Position numbers and translations under genes: made by a program
The notes under the pieces: model-generated
Database searches by the model: none
Seen by the model: the letters and a program-made list of their open reading frames with translations, nothing else
Told to the model about the DNA's origin: nothing
Shown: piece after piece, positions 55,914-63,970 of the stretch
Layout: the number at the start of each line of letters is the position of its first letter
Numbering within the stretch: position 1 is the stretch's first letter
From: Microbacterium sp. Clip185
GTDB lineage: Bacteria; Actinomycetota; Actinomycetes; Actinomycetales; Microbacteriaceae
NCBI RefSeq assembly: GCF_028743715.1
Contig: NZ_CP117996.1
Span: forward strand, 930,001-994,000
Direction of reading: 5' to 3'
DNA length: 64,000 bases

Positions 55914-56863
55914 GCGGCCGACTCCCTCTGTCGCGGGTCGATCAGTCGGTGCACGAGGTCGACGACGAAGCCGACCAGCAGCACGAACGCCGTGAGGGCG
56001 AGCAGCTCGCCCTGCACCATGGGCAGGTCGCGCGCCGACACATCACGCACCAGCATCCGCCCGATGCCGGGCAGCGAGAACAGTTGCTCGATGACCACGG
56101 CGCCCACGATGATGCCGGCGACCTGCAGCCCCAGCACCGTCACGACCGAGAGCCCGACGTTGGGCAGGCCGTGCCGGACGAGTGCCCGGGTGCGGGTGAG
56201 TCCCTGCGAGGCGGCGGTGCGCACATAATCCTGCCCCATGGCCTGCAGCGTGGCGCTGCGCACGAATCTCAGGAGCATCGCGCCCTCCACGATGCCGATC
56301 GTCAGAGCCGGCAGCACGAGCGAACGCAGCGCCGCTCCAGGATCGCTCCAGCCGTCGCGGGGGAAGCCCTGCGCGGGAAGCACACCCCACCAGACCGCGA
56401 AAACGACCACGAGCATCATGCCCGCCCAGACCACGGGGACCGCCGCGAGCGTCTGCGCGCCCACACCGATGACGGTGCCGCCCAGCCGTGAGCGCCGGAG
56501 CGCCGACACGACGCCGAGAGGTCCGGCGAACAGCAGCGCGATGGTGAGCGAGAGGGCGCCGAGCGGAAGGGTGATCTGCGCCTTCTCTGCGAGCTCGGAT
56601 GCCACCGGCGTTCCGGTCAGCAGTGAGGAGCCGAGGTCGCCGCGCAGGACCCCGCCGATCCAATCGAGGTACTGGGTCACGAGAGGCGCATCCAGATTCA
56701 GCCGATCACGGATCGCGGCGATCTGCTCGGGGGTGGAGTTCGTGCCGCCGATCAGCTGCGCGACATCTCCCGGCAGGATGCGCAGGGTGAAGAAGATGAT
56801 CACGCTGGCCACGACCAGCCCCGCGGCGAGCAGGGCCAGTCGCATCAGCGCGTATCGGATCAC
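55910..56863 (-). CDS. ABC transporter permease, DppB type
   Basis: This 317-residue permease has the N-terminal RILPGDVAQLIGG region, six membrane segments and the EAA loop (RTAASQGLTRTRALVRHGLPN). The GTG start at 56863 overlaps the binding-protein stop as GTGA. Confidence 0.92.
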   Translation of the reverse strand: MIRYALMRLALLAAGLVVASVIIFFTLRILPGDVAQLIGGTNSTPEQIAAIRDRLNLDAPLVTQYLDWIGGVLRGDLGSSLLTGTPVASELAEKAQITLPLGALSLTIALLFAGPLGVVSALRRSRLGGTVIGVGAQTLAAVPVVWAGMMLVVVFAVWWGVLPAQGFPRDGWSDPGAALRSLVLPALTIGIVEGAMLLRFVRSATLQAMGQDYVRTAASQGLTRTRALVRHGLPNVGLSVVTVLGLQVAGIIVGAVVIEQLFSLPGIGRMLVRDVSARDLPMVQGELLALTAFVLLVGFVVDLVHRLIDPRQRESAA

Positions 56864-58362
56864 CCGTCGCTCTTGCCGAGTTCGGTCACGTTGAGCCGCT
56901 CATTGACGTTCACCGAGGGGAAGCCCGAGACGTTCGTGCCGACGGCGACCACGCTGGCTCCGTTGTACAGCCAGTCCGCGGCGGCGTCGTCGGAGACGAT
57001 GCGGGCGGCCTGCGCGAGCAGCTTCGCCGCCTCCTCATCGGTCGTGGCAGCCCGCGCCTGGGCGTAGAGCTCGGTCACCTGCGGGTTGTCGTAGGTGAAG
57101 TAGTACTCCGGGTTGGTCCAGTTGATGAAGTCGCGTGCCTCGGTGTGCAGCACGAAGCTCAACTCGTAGTCGTGGTTCATGTAGACGTTCTTGAGCCAGG
57201 TCGGGAAGTCCACCGAGTCGACCTTGAGCGTGATGCCGACCGCGTTCAGGTCCGAGACGAGCAGCTGCGAGATCGTCGCCGGATAGAAGGAGGGGATGGT
57301 GAGCGTCAGCGTCGTGTCTGAGGCGCCGGCATCCGCGAGGAGCTTCTTGGCGGCGTCGGGATCGTACGGGGCGACCTCCGAGAGGTCCTCGTAACCCGGG
57401 TCGAGGGACGGGATGGGGCCGTACATGGTCTTGCCCGCGCCCAACGCCTCGACGAACGCGTCGTGATCGATGGCCTGGCGGATGGCCTGACGCACCCGCT
57501 TGTCCGCGAGCGGTCCCGAGGTCTGATTGAAGGCGAGCGTGCCCTTGTCGGTCGAGTCGCCGACGACGAGGGAGAAGTCGCCGTTCGCCTCGATCTGCGT
57601 CTTCAGGTTCGCGTCGAAGCCCGTGACCACATCGACCTCGCCCGCCAGAGCGGCATTGAGCGCTGCCTGGTTGTCGGGAATGTAATCGAACACGACCTCT
57701 GCCGCCTTCGCGGGCGTGCCCCAGTAGGCGGGGTTGCGGGCGAACGTGATGTTGTCGCCGCGCGTCCAGCGCTCGAGCGTGAAGGGGCCGGTGCCGTTGG
57801 CCGCCGTCTGATAATCGACGCTGTCGCCCTCCTTGAGGACGATGCCGGCGCGGCCGCTGAGGTTCCACAGCAGCTGCGAGTCGGGCTGGGAGAGGGTGAG
57901 CGTGATCTTCTGGCCGTCCGCCGTCACGCCCGTGACGTTCGCGAGGGTCGAGGCGTCGACCCATCCGGCGTTGTCGCGGTGCTGTGTCAGAGAGTAGACG
58001 ACGTCTTCGGGGGTCAGCGGCTGACCGTCGTGGAAGGTGACGCCCTCGCGCAGAGTGAAGGTGTAGGTCAGGCGGTCGTCCGAGACGGTCCAGTCGCTGG
58101 CCAGCGCCGGCACGATCTCCTGCTCGGGCGTGCGTGCGACGAGGCCCTGGTACAGGTTGTCGATGAGGATCTGATCCAGCGCCGAGCCCGAGGTCTGACG
58201 GATGTCGAGGTTCGTGGGCTCGAGCGCGAGCCGCACGACGACGGAGGAGTCCGCATCCGGGGAGCCCGTCGGCGTCGGCGTCGTCGTGGACGTGCACGCG
58301 GAGAGGGAGAGAACGGCGGCGGCCACGAGCGCTGTGAGGGCGAGGGGCTTTCGGCGGTGCAT
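56860..58362 (-). CDS. ABC transporter substrate-binding lipoprotein (family 5)
   Basis: This 500-residue solute-binding protein has a signal peptide with lipobox LSAC near residue 23, followed by a Thr/Pro linker. The SBP_bac_5 fold shows LTYTFTLREGVTFHDGQPLTPEDVVYSL and IRQAIDHDAFV. It delivers peptides, nickel or similar solutes to the permeases; the ligand cannot be told. TAGGCT (58424-58429, minus strand) may be the operon -10 element. AAAGGA precedes the ATG. Confidence 0.92.
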   Translation of the reverse strand: MHRRKPLALTALVAAAVLSLSACTSTTTPTPTGSPDADSSVVVRLALEPTNLDIRQTSGSALDQILIDNLYQGLVARTPEQEIVPALASDWTVSDDRLTYTFTLREGVTFHDGQPLTPEDVVYSLTQHRDNAGWVDASTLANVTGVTADGQKITLTLSQPDSQLLWNLSGRAGIVLKEGDSVDYQTAANGTGPFTLERWTRGDNITFARNPAYWGTPAKAAEVVFDYIPDNQAALNAALAGEVDVVTGFDANLKTQIEANGDFSLVVGDSTDKGTLAFNQTSGPLADKRVRQAIRQAIDHDAFVEALGAGKTMYGPIPSLDPGYEDLSEVAPYDPDAAKKLLADAGASDTTLTLTIPSFYPATISQLLVSDLNAVGITLKVDSVDFPTWLKNVYMNHDYELSFVLHTEARDFINWTNPEYYFTYDNPQVTELYAQARAATTDEEAAKLLAQAARIVSDDAAADWLYNGASVVAVGTNVSGFPSVNVNERLNVTELGKSDG

Positions 58363-58479
58363 GGGGAGTCCTTTCCGCGGACGCGGGGGCATGGAGGGAG
58401 GACGGGGGTCGGTGCGGTGTACCAGCCTAGATCGCCGTCGGCGCTGCAGGAGCCTGCGTCATGTCACAATTCGACCGCG

Positions 58480-59406
58480 TCATCCGTGGTCGACGATCCG
58501 GCTCAGGAGCGCGGCGAGGTGCTCCGGTATCTGCTCGTGCACGTTGTGGTGCGCGGGCACGACGATCACGTCGGCATCCGGGCGATGCCGGCGGAACTCG
58601 TCTGCATCCGCCTCCGTCACGTATCCCGCGTCGCCGCGCACGAGGGTTATCGGGGCGTGCACGGCGGCGAGGTCGTCCCATCCGCTCGCGGCGAGAAGCT
58701 CGCGCACGGTGTCGGGTGCGCCGTCTTCGGTGTCGGATGCGGCCGCCGCCGCGAGGTGGGCGAAGTGGTGCTTCCACTCCACGCGCCCGTCGGGGCGTAC
58801 GCGCGAGTTCAGATACACGCCGCGGGTGGCGGCCTCGCGCGAGCCTCCCAGGCCGAAGGACAGCGCGCGCTCGACGAGCTCCTCCCGGTCTGCCCAGTCG
58901 GTCGGGCCGGCGAAGAACGCCCGCATCTGCGCGGGACCCGCGGCGGGATCCACCCCGGGGGTGAGGTCGATGAGCACGAGGCTGCGCACCAGGTCGCCGC
59001 GCGCCGCCGCCACCGCGGTCGCAGTGAGCGCGCCGAGGGAATGCCCCACCAGCACCTGCGGGACCCGGGTCCACGATTCGAGGGCGGGTACCACATCCTG
59101 GGCGAGCGTGCGCGCGACGTAGCGCGCGTCGTCGCGCCAGGAGGAGTCGCCGTGACCCGCGAGATCGATCGCCAGGGCGGGCAGCCCGAGGGCGAGGATC
59201 GTCGTGTCCCAGGTGTGCGCGTTCAGGCCCGCGCCGTGGAGGAACGTCACGACCGGGGGGTCGTCGCCGTATCGGAGAGCGGAGAGGGTCCTGCCGTCCG
59301 GCAGGGTCAGAGCGCGCCGCTCGACCGGGGGAAGTGGCCGGGTGAGTCCGAGGCTCTCGGCCTGGAGGGGCAGGAAGGAGAACTCGTCGAAAGCGTCGTC
59401 GGTCAC
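58480..59406 (-). CDS. Alpha/beta hydrolase
   Basis: This 308-residue hydrolase has oxyanion-loop FLHGAGLNAHTWD, nucleophile GHSLGA, an acidic residue after LVRGDAGYV and the C-terminal His in VPAHHNVH. The substrate is unknown. GTG 59406 lies six bases after TACCAT on the minus strand (59413-59418), so it is probably leaderless. Confidence 0.88.
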   Translation of the reverse strand: MTDDAFDEFSFLPLQAESLGLTRPLPPVERRALTLPDGRTLSALRYGDDPPVVTFLHGAGLNAHTWDTTILALGLPALAIDLAGHGDSSWRDDARYVARTLAQDVVPALESWTRVPQVLVGHSLGALTATAVAAARGDLVRSLVLIDLTPGVDPAAGPAQMRAFFAGPTDWADREELVERALSFGLGGSREAATRGVYLNSRVRPDGRVEWKHHFAHLAAAAASDTEDGAPDTVRELLAASGWDDLAAVHAPITLVRGDAGYVTEADADEFRRHRPDADVIVVPAHHNVHEQIPEHLAALLSRIVDHG

Positions 59407-59502
59407 CCCCGAATGGTACGGCGCATGGAGCGGTCGCGGGCGTGGAACCGTCTCATTCCGCAACCGTGCCGCGTGGCACTCGCCGTGGGTAGTGTGGGCC
59501 GC

Positions 59503-59979
59503 ATGGGCGATCAGCGGCGCGTGCACCTGTCGAAGGCGGCACCGGAGGTCTATCAGGCGATCGATGCGATGGCCAAGCAGGTGGGTGCGCTCGCCGCGGA
59601 TGCCGGTGTCGATCCGCGTCTGAAAGAGCTGGTGCAGCTGCACGCCTCGCAACTCAACGGCTGCGCCTACTGCGTGCGGGTGCACCTCGAGCGGGGCATG
59701 AAGGCGGGTCTCGACGTCGACACCGTCGCACAGCTGCCGACATGGCGGGAGTCAGGTGTCTTCACCGAGCGCGAGCGTGCGGCCCTGGAGCTCACCGAGT
59801 CGCTGACGTTCATCCATGAGGAAGGCGTCTCGGACGAGGTCTACGACCGGGTCGGCTCCGTTCTCACCGAGGCCGAGTACGTCGCGCTGAGCTGGATCAT
59901 CATCTCGATCAACGCGTTCAACCGTCTCGCCATCGCCGGCCGGTATCCGGTGCCGCCGCGCACCGCGTCGGCACCATGA
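59503..59979 (+). CDS. Carboxymuconolactone decarboxylase family protein (AhpD-like)
   Basis: This 158-residue protein has the AhpD-type redox motif C-x2-C in NGCAYCVRVHLERG, with the proton-relay His. It is likely an alkylhydroperoxidase-like antioxidant protein. The ATG lies seven bases after TAGTGT (59490-59495). The stop overlaps the next gene by ATGA. Confidence 0.9.
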   Translation: MGDQRRVHLSKAAPEVYQAIDAMAKQVGALAADAGVDPRLKELVQLHASQLNGCAYCVRVHLERGMKAGLDVDTVAQLPTWRESGVFTERERAALELTESLTFIHEEGVSDEVYDRVGSVLTEAEYVALSWIIISINAFNRLAIAGRYPVPPRTASAP

Positions 59980-60695
59980 GCGAACCCGGCGGTCTCATCA
60001 CCGGAGCCGTCAACTTCCGCGACATCGGCGGGCTGCCCGCGCGCGGCAGGACGACCCGCAGTGGCGTGCTCTTCCGATCCGGTAACCTCGCCCGCCTGGA
60101 CGAAGGCACCCGCCGTCGTATCGCGGGGCTCGGCCTGCGGCGAATCGTGGACCTGCGCGACGACGACGAGGTGCGCGCCGATCCCACATTCCTCGGACCG
60201 GATGAACCGGAGACCGTGCGCGTGCCGCTCTTCCTCGGATCCGTCGCCTCGTTCTTCGCCGAGGACGTGAGTCTCGCGGAGATGTACGACCGGCTCGTGG
60301 ACGACTCCGCGCCCGCGCTCGCCACGGTCGTGCGAGCCGTGGTGGAGGAGCAGCCCGTCCTCGTGCACTGCACGGTGGGCAAGGACCGCACCGGTGTCTC
60401 GATCGCGCTGATCCTCGCAGCAGCGGGCGTCGACGAGGACGCCGTCGTCGCGGATTACGCCCGCACCGCAGCGTCCCTGCCCGCTACACGCAACCGTCAG
60501 GTGGTGGCGTGGCTCCGCGCGGCCCACCCCGAGGCCCGCCACGCCGTGGAACTGGCCACGGCGTCTCCGGCGCCCGTCATGCGGGCTGTGCTGCGTCGGC
60601 TGCGTGCACAATACGGATCGGTCGGCGAGTACCTCACCGCCGCGGGCGTCGGCGCTGCCGAGCTCGTCGAGCTGCGCCGCATCCTCATCGCGTAG
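59976..60695 (+). CDS. Tyrosine-protein phosphatase, PtpB/DSP-like
   Basis: This 239-residue phosphatase has N-terminal AVNFRDIGGLP and the P-loop HCTVGKDRTG near residues 130-139. The extra Lys and Asp are typical of the lipid-and-protein phosphatase group that includes M. tuberculosis PtpB. The target is unknown. It is coupled to the AhpD-like gene. Confidence 0.9.
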   Translation: MSEPGGLITGAVNFRDIGGLPARGRTTRSGVLFRSGNLARLDEGTRRRIAGLGLRRIVDLRDDDEVRADPTFLGPDEPETVRVPLFLGSVASFFAEDVSLAEMYDRLVDDSAPALATVVRAVVEEQPVLVHCTVGKDRTGVSIALILAAAGVDEDAVVADYARTAASLPATRNRQVVAWLRAAHPEARHAVELATASPAPVMRAVLRRLRAQYGSVGEYLTAAGVGAAELVELRRILIA

Positions 60696-60705
60696 CGATC
60701 CAGCC

Positions 60706-60722
60706 AAGGTGAGGCATACCTT
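60706..60722 (+). promoter_or_regulatory. Candidate DtxR/IdeR iron box
   Basis: AAGGTGAGGCATACCTT keeps the AAGGT/ACCTT half-sites and the AGGC core of the IdeR/DtxR consensus. It lies 12 bases upstream of the TATACT -10 hexamer (60735-60740), where a repressor would block transcription of the SIP-domain gene. The match is by eye. Confidence 0.65.
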
Positions 60723-60749
60723 CCTTGGTGGGCGTATACTCGCCTCATC

Positions 60750-61214
60750 ATGTCCGAGAACGACGTCCACAACGCGAACGCGTGCCGTGCGTCTAAGCAC
60801 ACCCGCGCGCAGCACCTGGTGACCGCTGATGAGTCGTCGCTCGACGACCTCGAGATGCTGCTCGCGACGCTGCCGATGTGTTCGACCGGTCGGGTGTTCG
60901 TCGAGGTTCCGGATGCGGCTCATATCGCCGAGATCCGTGTCCCTGCCCGCATGACGATCACGTGGTTGACCCGCGACAGCCGCACTGGCGCTCCCGGCAC
61001 CGGGCGTTCCTGCGCGCCGGGCGAGGCGCTGAGTCGGGCGGTCGTGGCGTGGGCCGACGAGATGCTGTGCGACGACGACGGATGCGGCACAGCGGTCACC
61101 CTGCTCGGGGGATACCTCGGCACCGCCGACATCTTCGACCACCTGGTGGAGCGCCGCGGTATCGATGCGGCACGTATCCACACCCCCGCGCGCTTCGGAC
61201 TCGCGACCGCCTGA
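60750..61214 (+). CDS. SIP-domain (siderophore-interacting protein C-terminal) protein
   Basis: This 154-residue protein resembles the NAD(P)H-binding C-terminal half of siderophore-interacting ferric reductases: LEMLLATLP, VFVEVPDAAHIAEI, ITWLTRD and GEALSRAVVAWADEML. The FAD-binding N-terminal half is absent, and cysteines lie at C107 and C112. The start is nine bases after TATACT. The iron box suggests induction under iron limitation. A partner or a non-enzymatic role is possible. Confidence 0.8.
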   Translation: MSENDVHNANACRASKHTRAQHLVTADESSLDDLEMLLATLPMCSTGRVFVEVPDAAHIAEIRVPARMTITWLTRDSRTGAPGTGRSCAPGEALSRAVVAWADEMLCDDDGCGTAVTLLGGYLGTADIFDHLVERRGIDAARIHTPARFGLATA

Positions 61215-61226
61215 GCGCGTCACCCT

Positions 61227-61348
61227 CCGGTCGTTGAACCGGAGCGAGTCGAAACACGGCGTGGGTTCCGTTTCGTCTCCTCGCTGCGCTCGTCGCTCAA
61301 CGACCGGCGCGTCCTTCCGGTCGTTGAGCGGGCGGAGCGAGACGAAAC
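61227..61348. repeat. REP-like palindromic repeats R1-R3
   Basis: There are three units: R1 61227-61255 (partial, plus), R2 61270-61307 (inverted) and R3 61317-61348 (plus). R2 and R3 pair through CTCAACGACCGG/CCGGTCGTTGAG around a nine-base loop, and their outer ends (GTTTCGTCTC/GAGACGAAAC) also pair. R2 is 37/38 identical to R4, and R3 is 29/32 identical to R5. They lie between convergent genes and could also act as a terminator. Confidence 0.85.
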
Positions 61349-61373
61349 GCGGCGGGCGCCTCGGGCTCGCTCC

Positions 61374-61667
61374 TCACTCTGTAGCCGCCCGCCGCGAGCG
61401 GGCGCTCCAACCGATGACGGCGTCCAGGCCGCCTTCGGCGAAGGCGCGGCGTTTCGCGTGACTCCAGCCCTGGAGGCGCTTCTCCCATCCGAATGCCTCA
61501 TCGATGCGTGCGAACTCCGTGCTCCAGAACAGCCGCACCGGCAGTCTCCGTCGTGTGTAGGCGGCGCCCGCACCGTTCTGATGCTGCGCGAGCTGCCTTT
61601 CGAGGTCTACCGTGCTGCCGACGTACAGCGAGCCGTCGGCGCATTCGAGCATGTACACGTGGGGCAT
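61374..61667 (-). CDS. Stand-alone GIY-YIG nuclease-like protein
   Basis: This 97-residue single-domain protein has VYM at 4-6 and YVG at 15-17 in place of GIY and YIG, the conserved Arg at R24 and a Glu in FGWEKRLQGW. It belongs to the UPF0213/YhbQ-like group, whose members are DNA-binding or nicking proteins of unclear role. The ATG lies six bases after TAGCGT (61674-61679, minus strand). Palindromic repeats lie on both sides. Confidence 0.88.
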   Translation of the reverse strand: MPHVYMLECADGSLYVGSTVDLERQLAQHQNGAGAAYTRRRLPVRLFWSTEFARIDEAFGWEKRLQGWSHAKRRAFAEGGLDAVIGWSARSRRAATE

Positions 61668-61745
61668 GTGCAGACGCTAGGCCCGCAGTCGTGCGCGGAT
61701 GCTGTTCCCACAGGCCGCGACGGTCATCCACAGTCCGCTGCGGAC

Positions 61746-61823
61746 GTTTCTTCTCCTCGCTGCGCTCGTCGCTCAACGACCGGTGCGGCTTCCGGTCGTT
61801 GAGTGAGCGGAGCGAGTCGAAAC
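61746..61823. repeat. REP-like palindromic repeats R4-R5
   Basis: R4 (61746-61783, inverted) and R5 (61792-61823, plus) form a second hairpin of the same family as R2/R3, with an eight-base loop. The pair lies between the GIY-YIG promoter and the stop codon of the HExxH protein gene. Confidence 0.85.
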
Positions 61824-61828
61824 GGGAG

Positions 61829-62275
61829 TCAGCGCGGGATGTAGTTGCCGTCGGCAAGCCCGGCTTCGATCTCGAACCGGTTCTGCAGCGGGTCACGGCC
61901 GGCGATGCTGTAGAGGATCGGCATCAGCATCCCGAACCGGCGCCATTGCCGCTCATGCACGGATTCGTGCGCGATGAGCCGATCATCGATGCGGCCGTCG
62001 CCGGTGAGGAAGCAGTGCCCCACGCACACCCCGCCCCGCGGAAACGCCCACGACGGCATCCCCCGGAACACGAACAGGCGGCCGCGCCGCTCGATGCGCC
62101 CTCGGCTCCAGAGCGTTCCCCATACCCACCCCACCGCGCACCCGTAGGCGTAGCCCAGCGCACTGATCGGGGAGTCGAGCAGGAACGATGGGATCCACCG
62201 CTCCAGTGAGCGCGACCGCGCCACGGCGCGGTCGGCGCGCTCCTGCCATCCTGCGGGAGGTCTTGCCGCGCTCAC
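61829..62275 (-). CDS. Small HExxH protein of unknown function
   Basis: This 148-residue protein has H103-E-x-x-H107 (HESVH) and downstream glutamates at 135 and 137 (FEIEAG), an arrangement like a minimal zinc metallopeptidase. A weak hydrophobic stretch lies at 38-54. I recognise no named family. The GTG start at 62275 overlaps the arginase-like gene stop as GTGA. Peptidase activity is inferred from the motif only. Confidence 0.72.
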   Translation of the reverse strand: MSAARPPAGWQERADRAVARSRSLERWIPSFLLDSPISALGYAYGCAVGWVWGTLWSRGRIERRGRLFVFRGMPSWAFPRGGVCVGHCFLTGDGRIDDRLIAHESVHERQWRRFGMLMPILYSIAGRDPLQNRFEIEAGLADGNYIPR

Positions 62276-63090
62276 GCGAGGGCCCCGACCAGTCGCAGCA
62301 GAGTGCCCATGTCATCGCTCGCGGCGGCGGGGGATGCGGGCGCGAAACCCGCGAGGGAGGATCCGGCCAGCGGCACCGCTTCGCGCAGCGCCTTCAAGCC
62401 TGCGACCAGCTCCGGCAGCGAGGCGCCGAAGGGTTCGGAATCCTTCACGCCGGGCATTTCGGCGGGATCGAGCGCGTCGACATCGACGTGCACATGGACC
62501 GCATCGACACCGAGCCCCTGAACGGTCTGGGCGAGGACTGCCGCATCCGAAAGCGCTGCCGCATCGATCACGGTGATGCCGTGCGCATCGATGTACTCCT
62601 GCTCCGCCTCGTCCATGGCGCGAGCGGCGACGAGTACGACGTCTGCCGGCGAGACGGTGCCTGCCGCCAGCGCGAGATCGGGCGCACCGTCGCCGAGCAC
62701 GGCGCGCAGCGCCATTCCGCCGAACGCGTGCGAGGAGGAGGACTCCGGTGTGTGCAGATCCGGATGCGCGTCGACCCAGACGACTGCGATCCGCCCGGCG
62801 CGTGCCGAGCGCTCCACGGCCGCGACGCCGACCGAGCAGTCGCCGCCGACAGTGAGCGCGCGCTCGTCGGATGCGGCGAGGGCCTCACGGAGGTCCTGCT
62901 GCACCTGGCGTAGCGCGCTGTAGCGGTGCACGCCGGTGCCGAGCGCCTCTCCCGCACCGAGCGGAACCGGCACGCTCGTGCACGCCGCGCGCGGCAGATC
63001 GCCCGCGATGGCCTCCGCGCCGTCCACGAGCTGCATGGCGCGCGCGGAGGGCGAGCCCTGCCACACGGGCGTGATGAGGAACCGTGTCAT
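62272..63090 (-). CDS. Arginase/agmatinase family protein
   Basis: This 272-residue ureohydrolase-fold protein shows the manganese-site segments GGDCSVG, WVDAHPDLHT and HVDVDALDP. The usual first ligand His of GGDHS is Cys here, as in some actinobacterial arginase-like proteins, so the metal site and substrate are uncertain. The ATG at 63090 begins the conserved fold. It is coupled to the HExxH gene. Confidence 0.85.
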   Translation of the reverse strand: MTRFLITPVWQGSPSARAMQLVDGAEAIAGDLPRAACTSVPVPLGAGEALGTGVHRYSALRQVQQDLREALAASDERALTVGGDCSVGVAAVERSARAGRIAVVWVDAHPDLHTPESSSSHAFGGMALRAVLGDGAPDLALAAGTVSPADVVLVAARAMDEAEQEYIDAHGITVIDAAALSDAAVLAQTVQGLGVDAVHVHVDVDALDPAEMPGVKDSEPFGASLPELVAGLKALREAVPLAGSSLAGFAPASPAAASDDMGTLLRLVGALA

Positions 63091-63109
63091 CTCGACCCCC
63101 GGATGGGGG

Positions 63110-63134
63110 AGGGGCCGCGCCTGGCGCGGCCCCT
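63110..63134. terminator. Terminator downstream of pspA
   Basis: An 11-bp perfect stem (63110-63120 with 63124-63134) with a CTG loop lies nine bases beyond the pspA stop on the minus strand. Confidence 0.85.
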
Positions 63135-63142
63135 CCGTCTTC

Positions 63143-63937
63143 TCACTGCTGGTGCTGCTGGGGCAGCTGCTGCTGCTGGCCGAGCTCATCGCCCGTGGCG
63201 CCGGCGCCGAGCGCGCCCTGTGTCGACCCACCCGCCTTCAGTGCCGCCAGGCGCGCCTCGACCTCGGTCAGCTCACCCACGTCCTCGAGGCTCTCGAACT
63301 GCGCGTCGAGGCTGGATGCGGCGAGCTCCGCCTTGCCGGCGGCCAGCGCCTCCTGGCGACGGATCTTGTCTTCGAAGCGGCCGAGTTCGCTGGTGGGGTC
63401 GAGGACGTTGACGCTCTTGATGGCGTCGTGCACCTTGTTCTGGGCCTCGGCGACCTTGGCGCGCGCAAGGAGTTCGCTGCGCTTGGAGCGAAGCTGCTCG
63501 AGCTTCTGCTTCATGCCGTTGAGGCCGTCCTTGAGCTTGTCGACGACCTCGGTCTGCGCGGCGATCTGCGGAGCGGAGGCCTTCGCCTCGTTCTCCTCGG
63601 AGATCTGACGCTGCAGGGCGATCTTCGCGAGGTTGTCGAACTTGTCGGCGTCGGTCGTGTTGCCTGCGCGGCGCATCTCGTCTGCGCGGCGGCTCGCCGC
63701 GAGCGCCTTGCTTCCCCACTCCGCGGCCGCCTGGACGTCCTCCTGGTGGTCGCGCTCGAGCAGGCGCAGGTTGCCGATCGTCTCGGCGATCGCGGCTTCT
63801 GCGTCGGCGATGTTGTTGGTGTAGTCGCGCACGAGCTGGTCGAGCATCTTCTGCGGGTCCTCGGCCTGGTCGATCATCGCGTTGATGTTCGCCCGGACGA
63901 GGGTTGAGATGCGTCCGAAGATGGACTGCTTGGCCAT
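63143..63937 (-). CDS. pspA: PspA/IM30 family phage-shock protein
   Basis: This 264-residue protein is almost entirely coiled coil (about 25-215), after an amphipathic N-terminal helix (SIFGRISTLVRANINAMID). It ends in a Gln-rich tail. PspA/IM30 proteins assemble on stressed membranes and stabilise them. GAAAGGAAA precedes the ATG. No PspC or ClgR gene is visible; the gene upstream at the window edge is probably a TPM-domain protein. Confidence 0.92.
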   Translation of the reverse strand: MAKQSIFGRISTLVRANINAMIDQAEDPQKMLDQLVRDYTNNIADAEAAIAETIGNLRLLERDHQEDVQAAAEWGSKALAASRRADEMRRAGNTTDADKFDNLAKIALQRQISEENEAKASAPQIAAQTEVVDKLKDGLNGMKQKLEQLRSKRSELLARAKVAEAQNKVHDAIKSVNVLDPTSELGRFEDKIRRQEALAAGKAELAASSLDAQFESLEDVGELTEVEARLAALKAGGSTQGALGAGATGDELGQQQQLPQQHQQ

Positions 63938-63970
63938 CGTGTTTCCTTTCGTCGTGGTTCGTGAAGTCCG

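Noticed and set aside
57463..59502. Plus-strand open frame opposite the ABC binding protein and alpha/beta hydrolase, in frame with the AhpD-like gene
   Set aside because: The upstream part is antisense shadow. The real gene starts at 59503 after a TAGTGT hexamer.
61227..61823. CRISPR-like array
   Set aside because: Repeats are palindromic pairs in alternating orientation around a gene, with irregular spacing and no cas genes.
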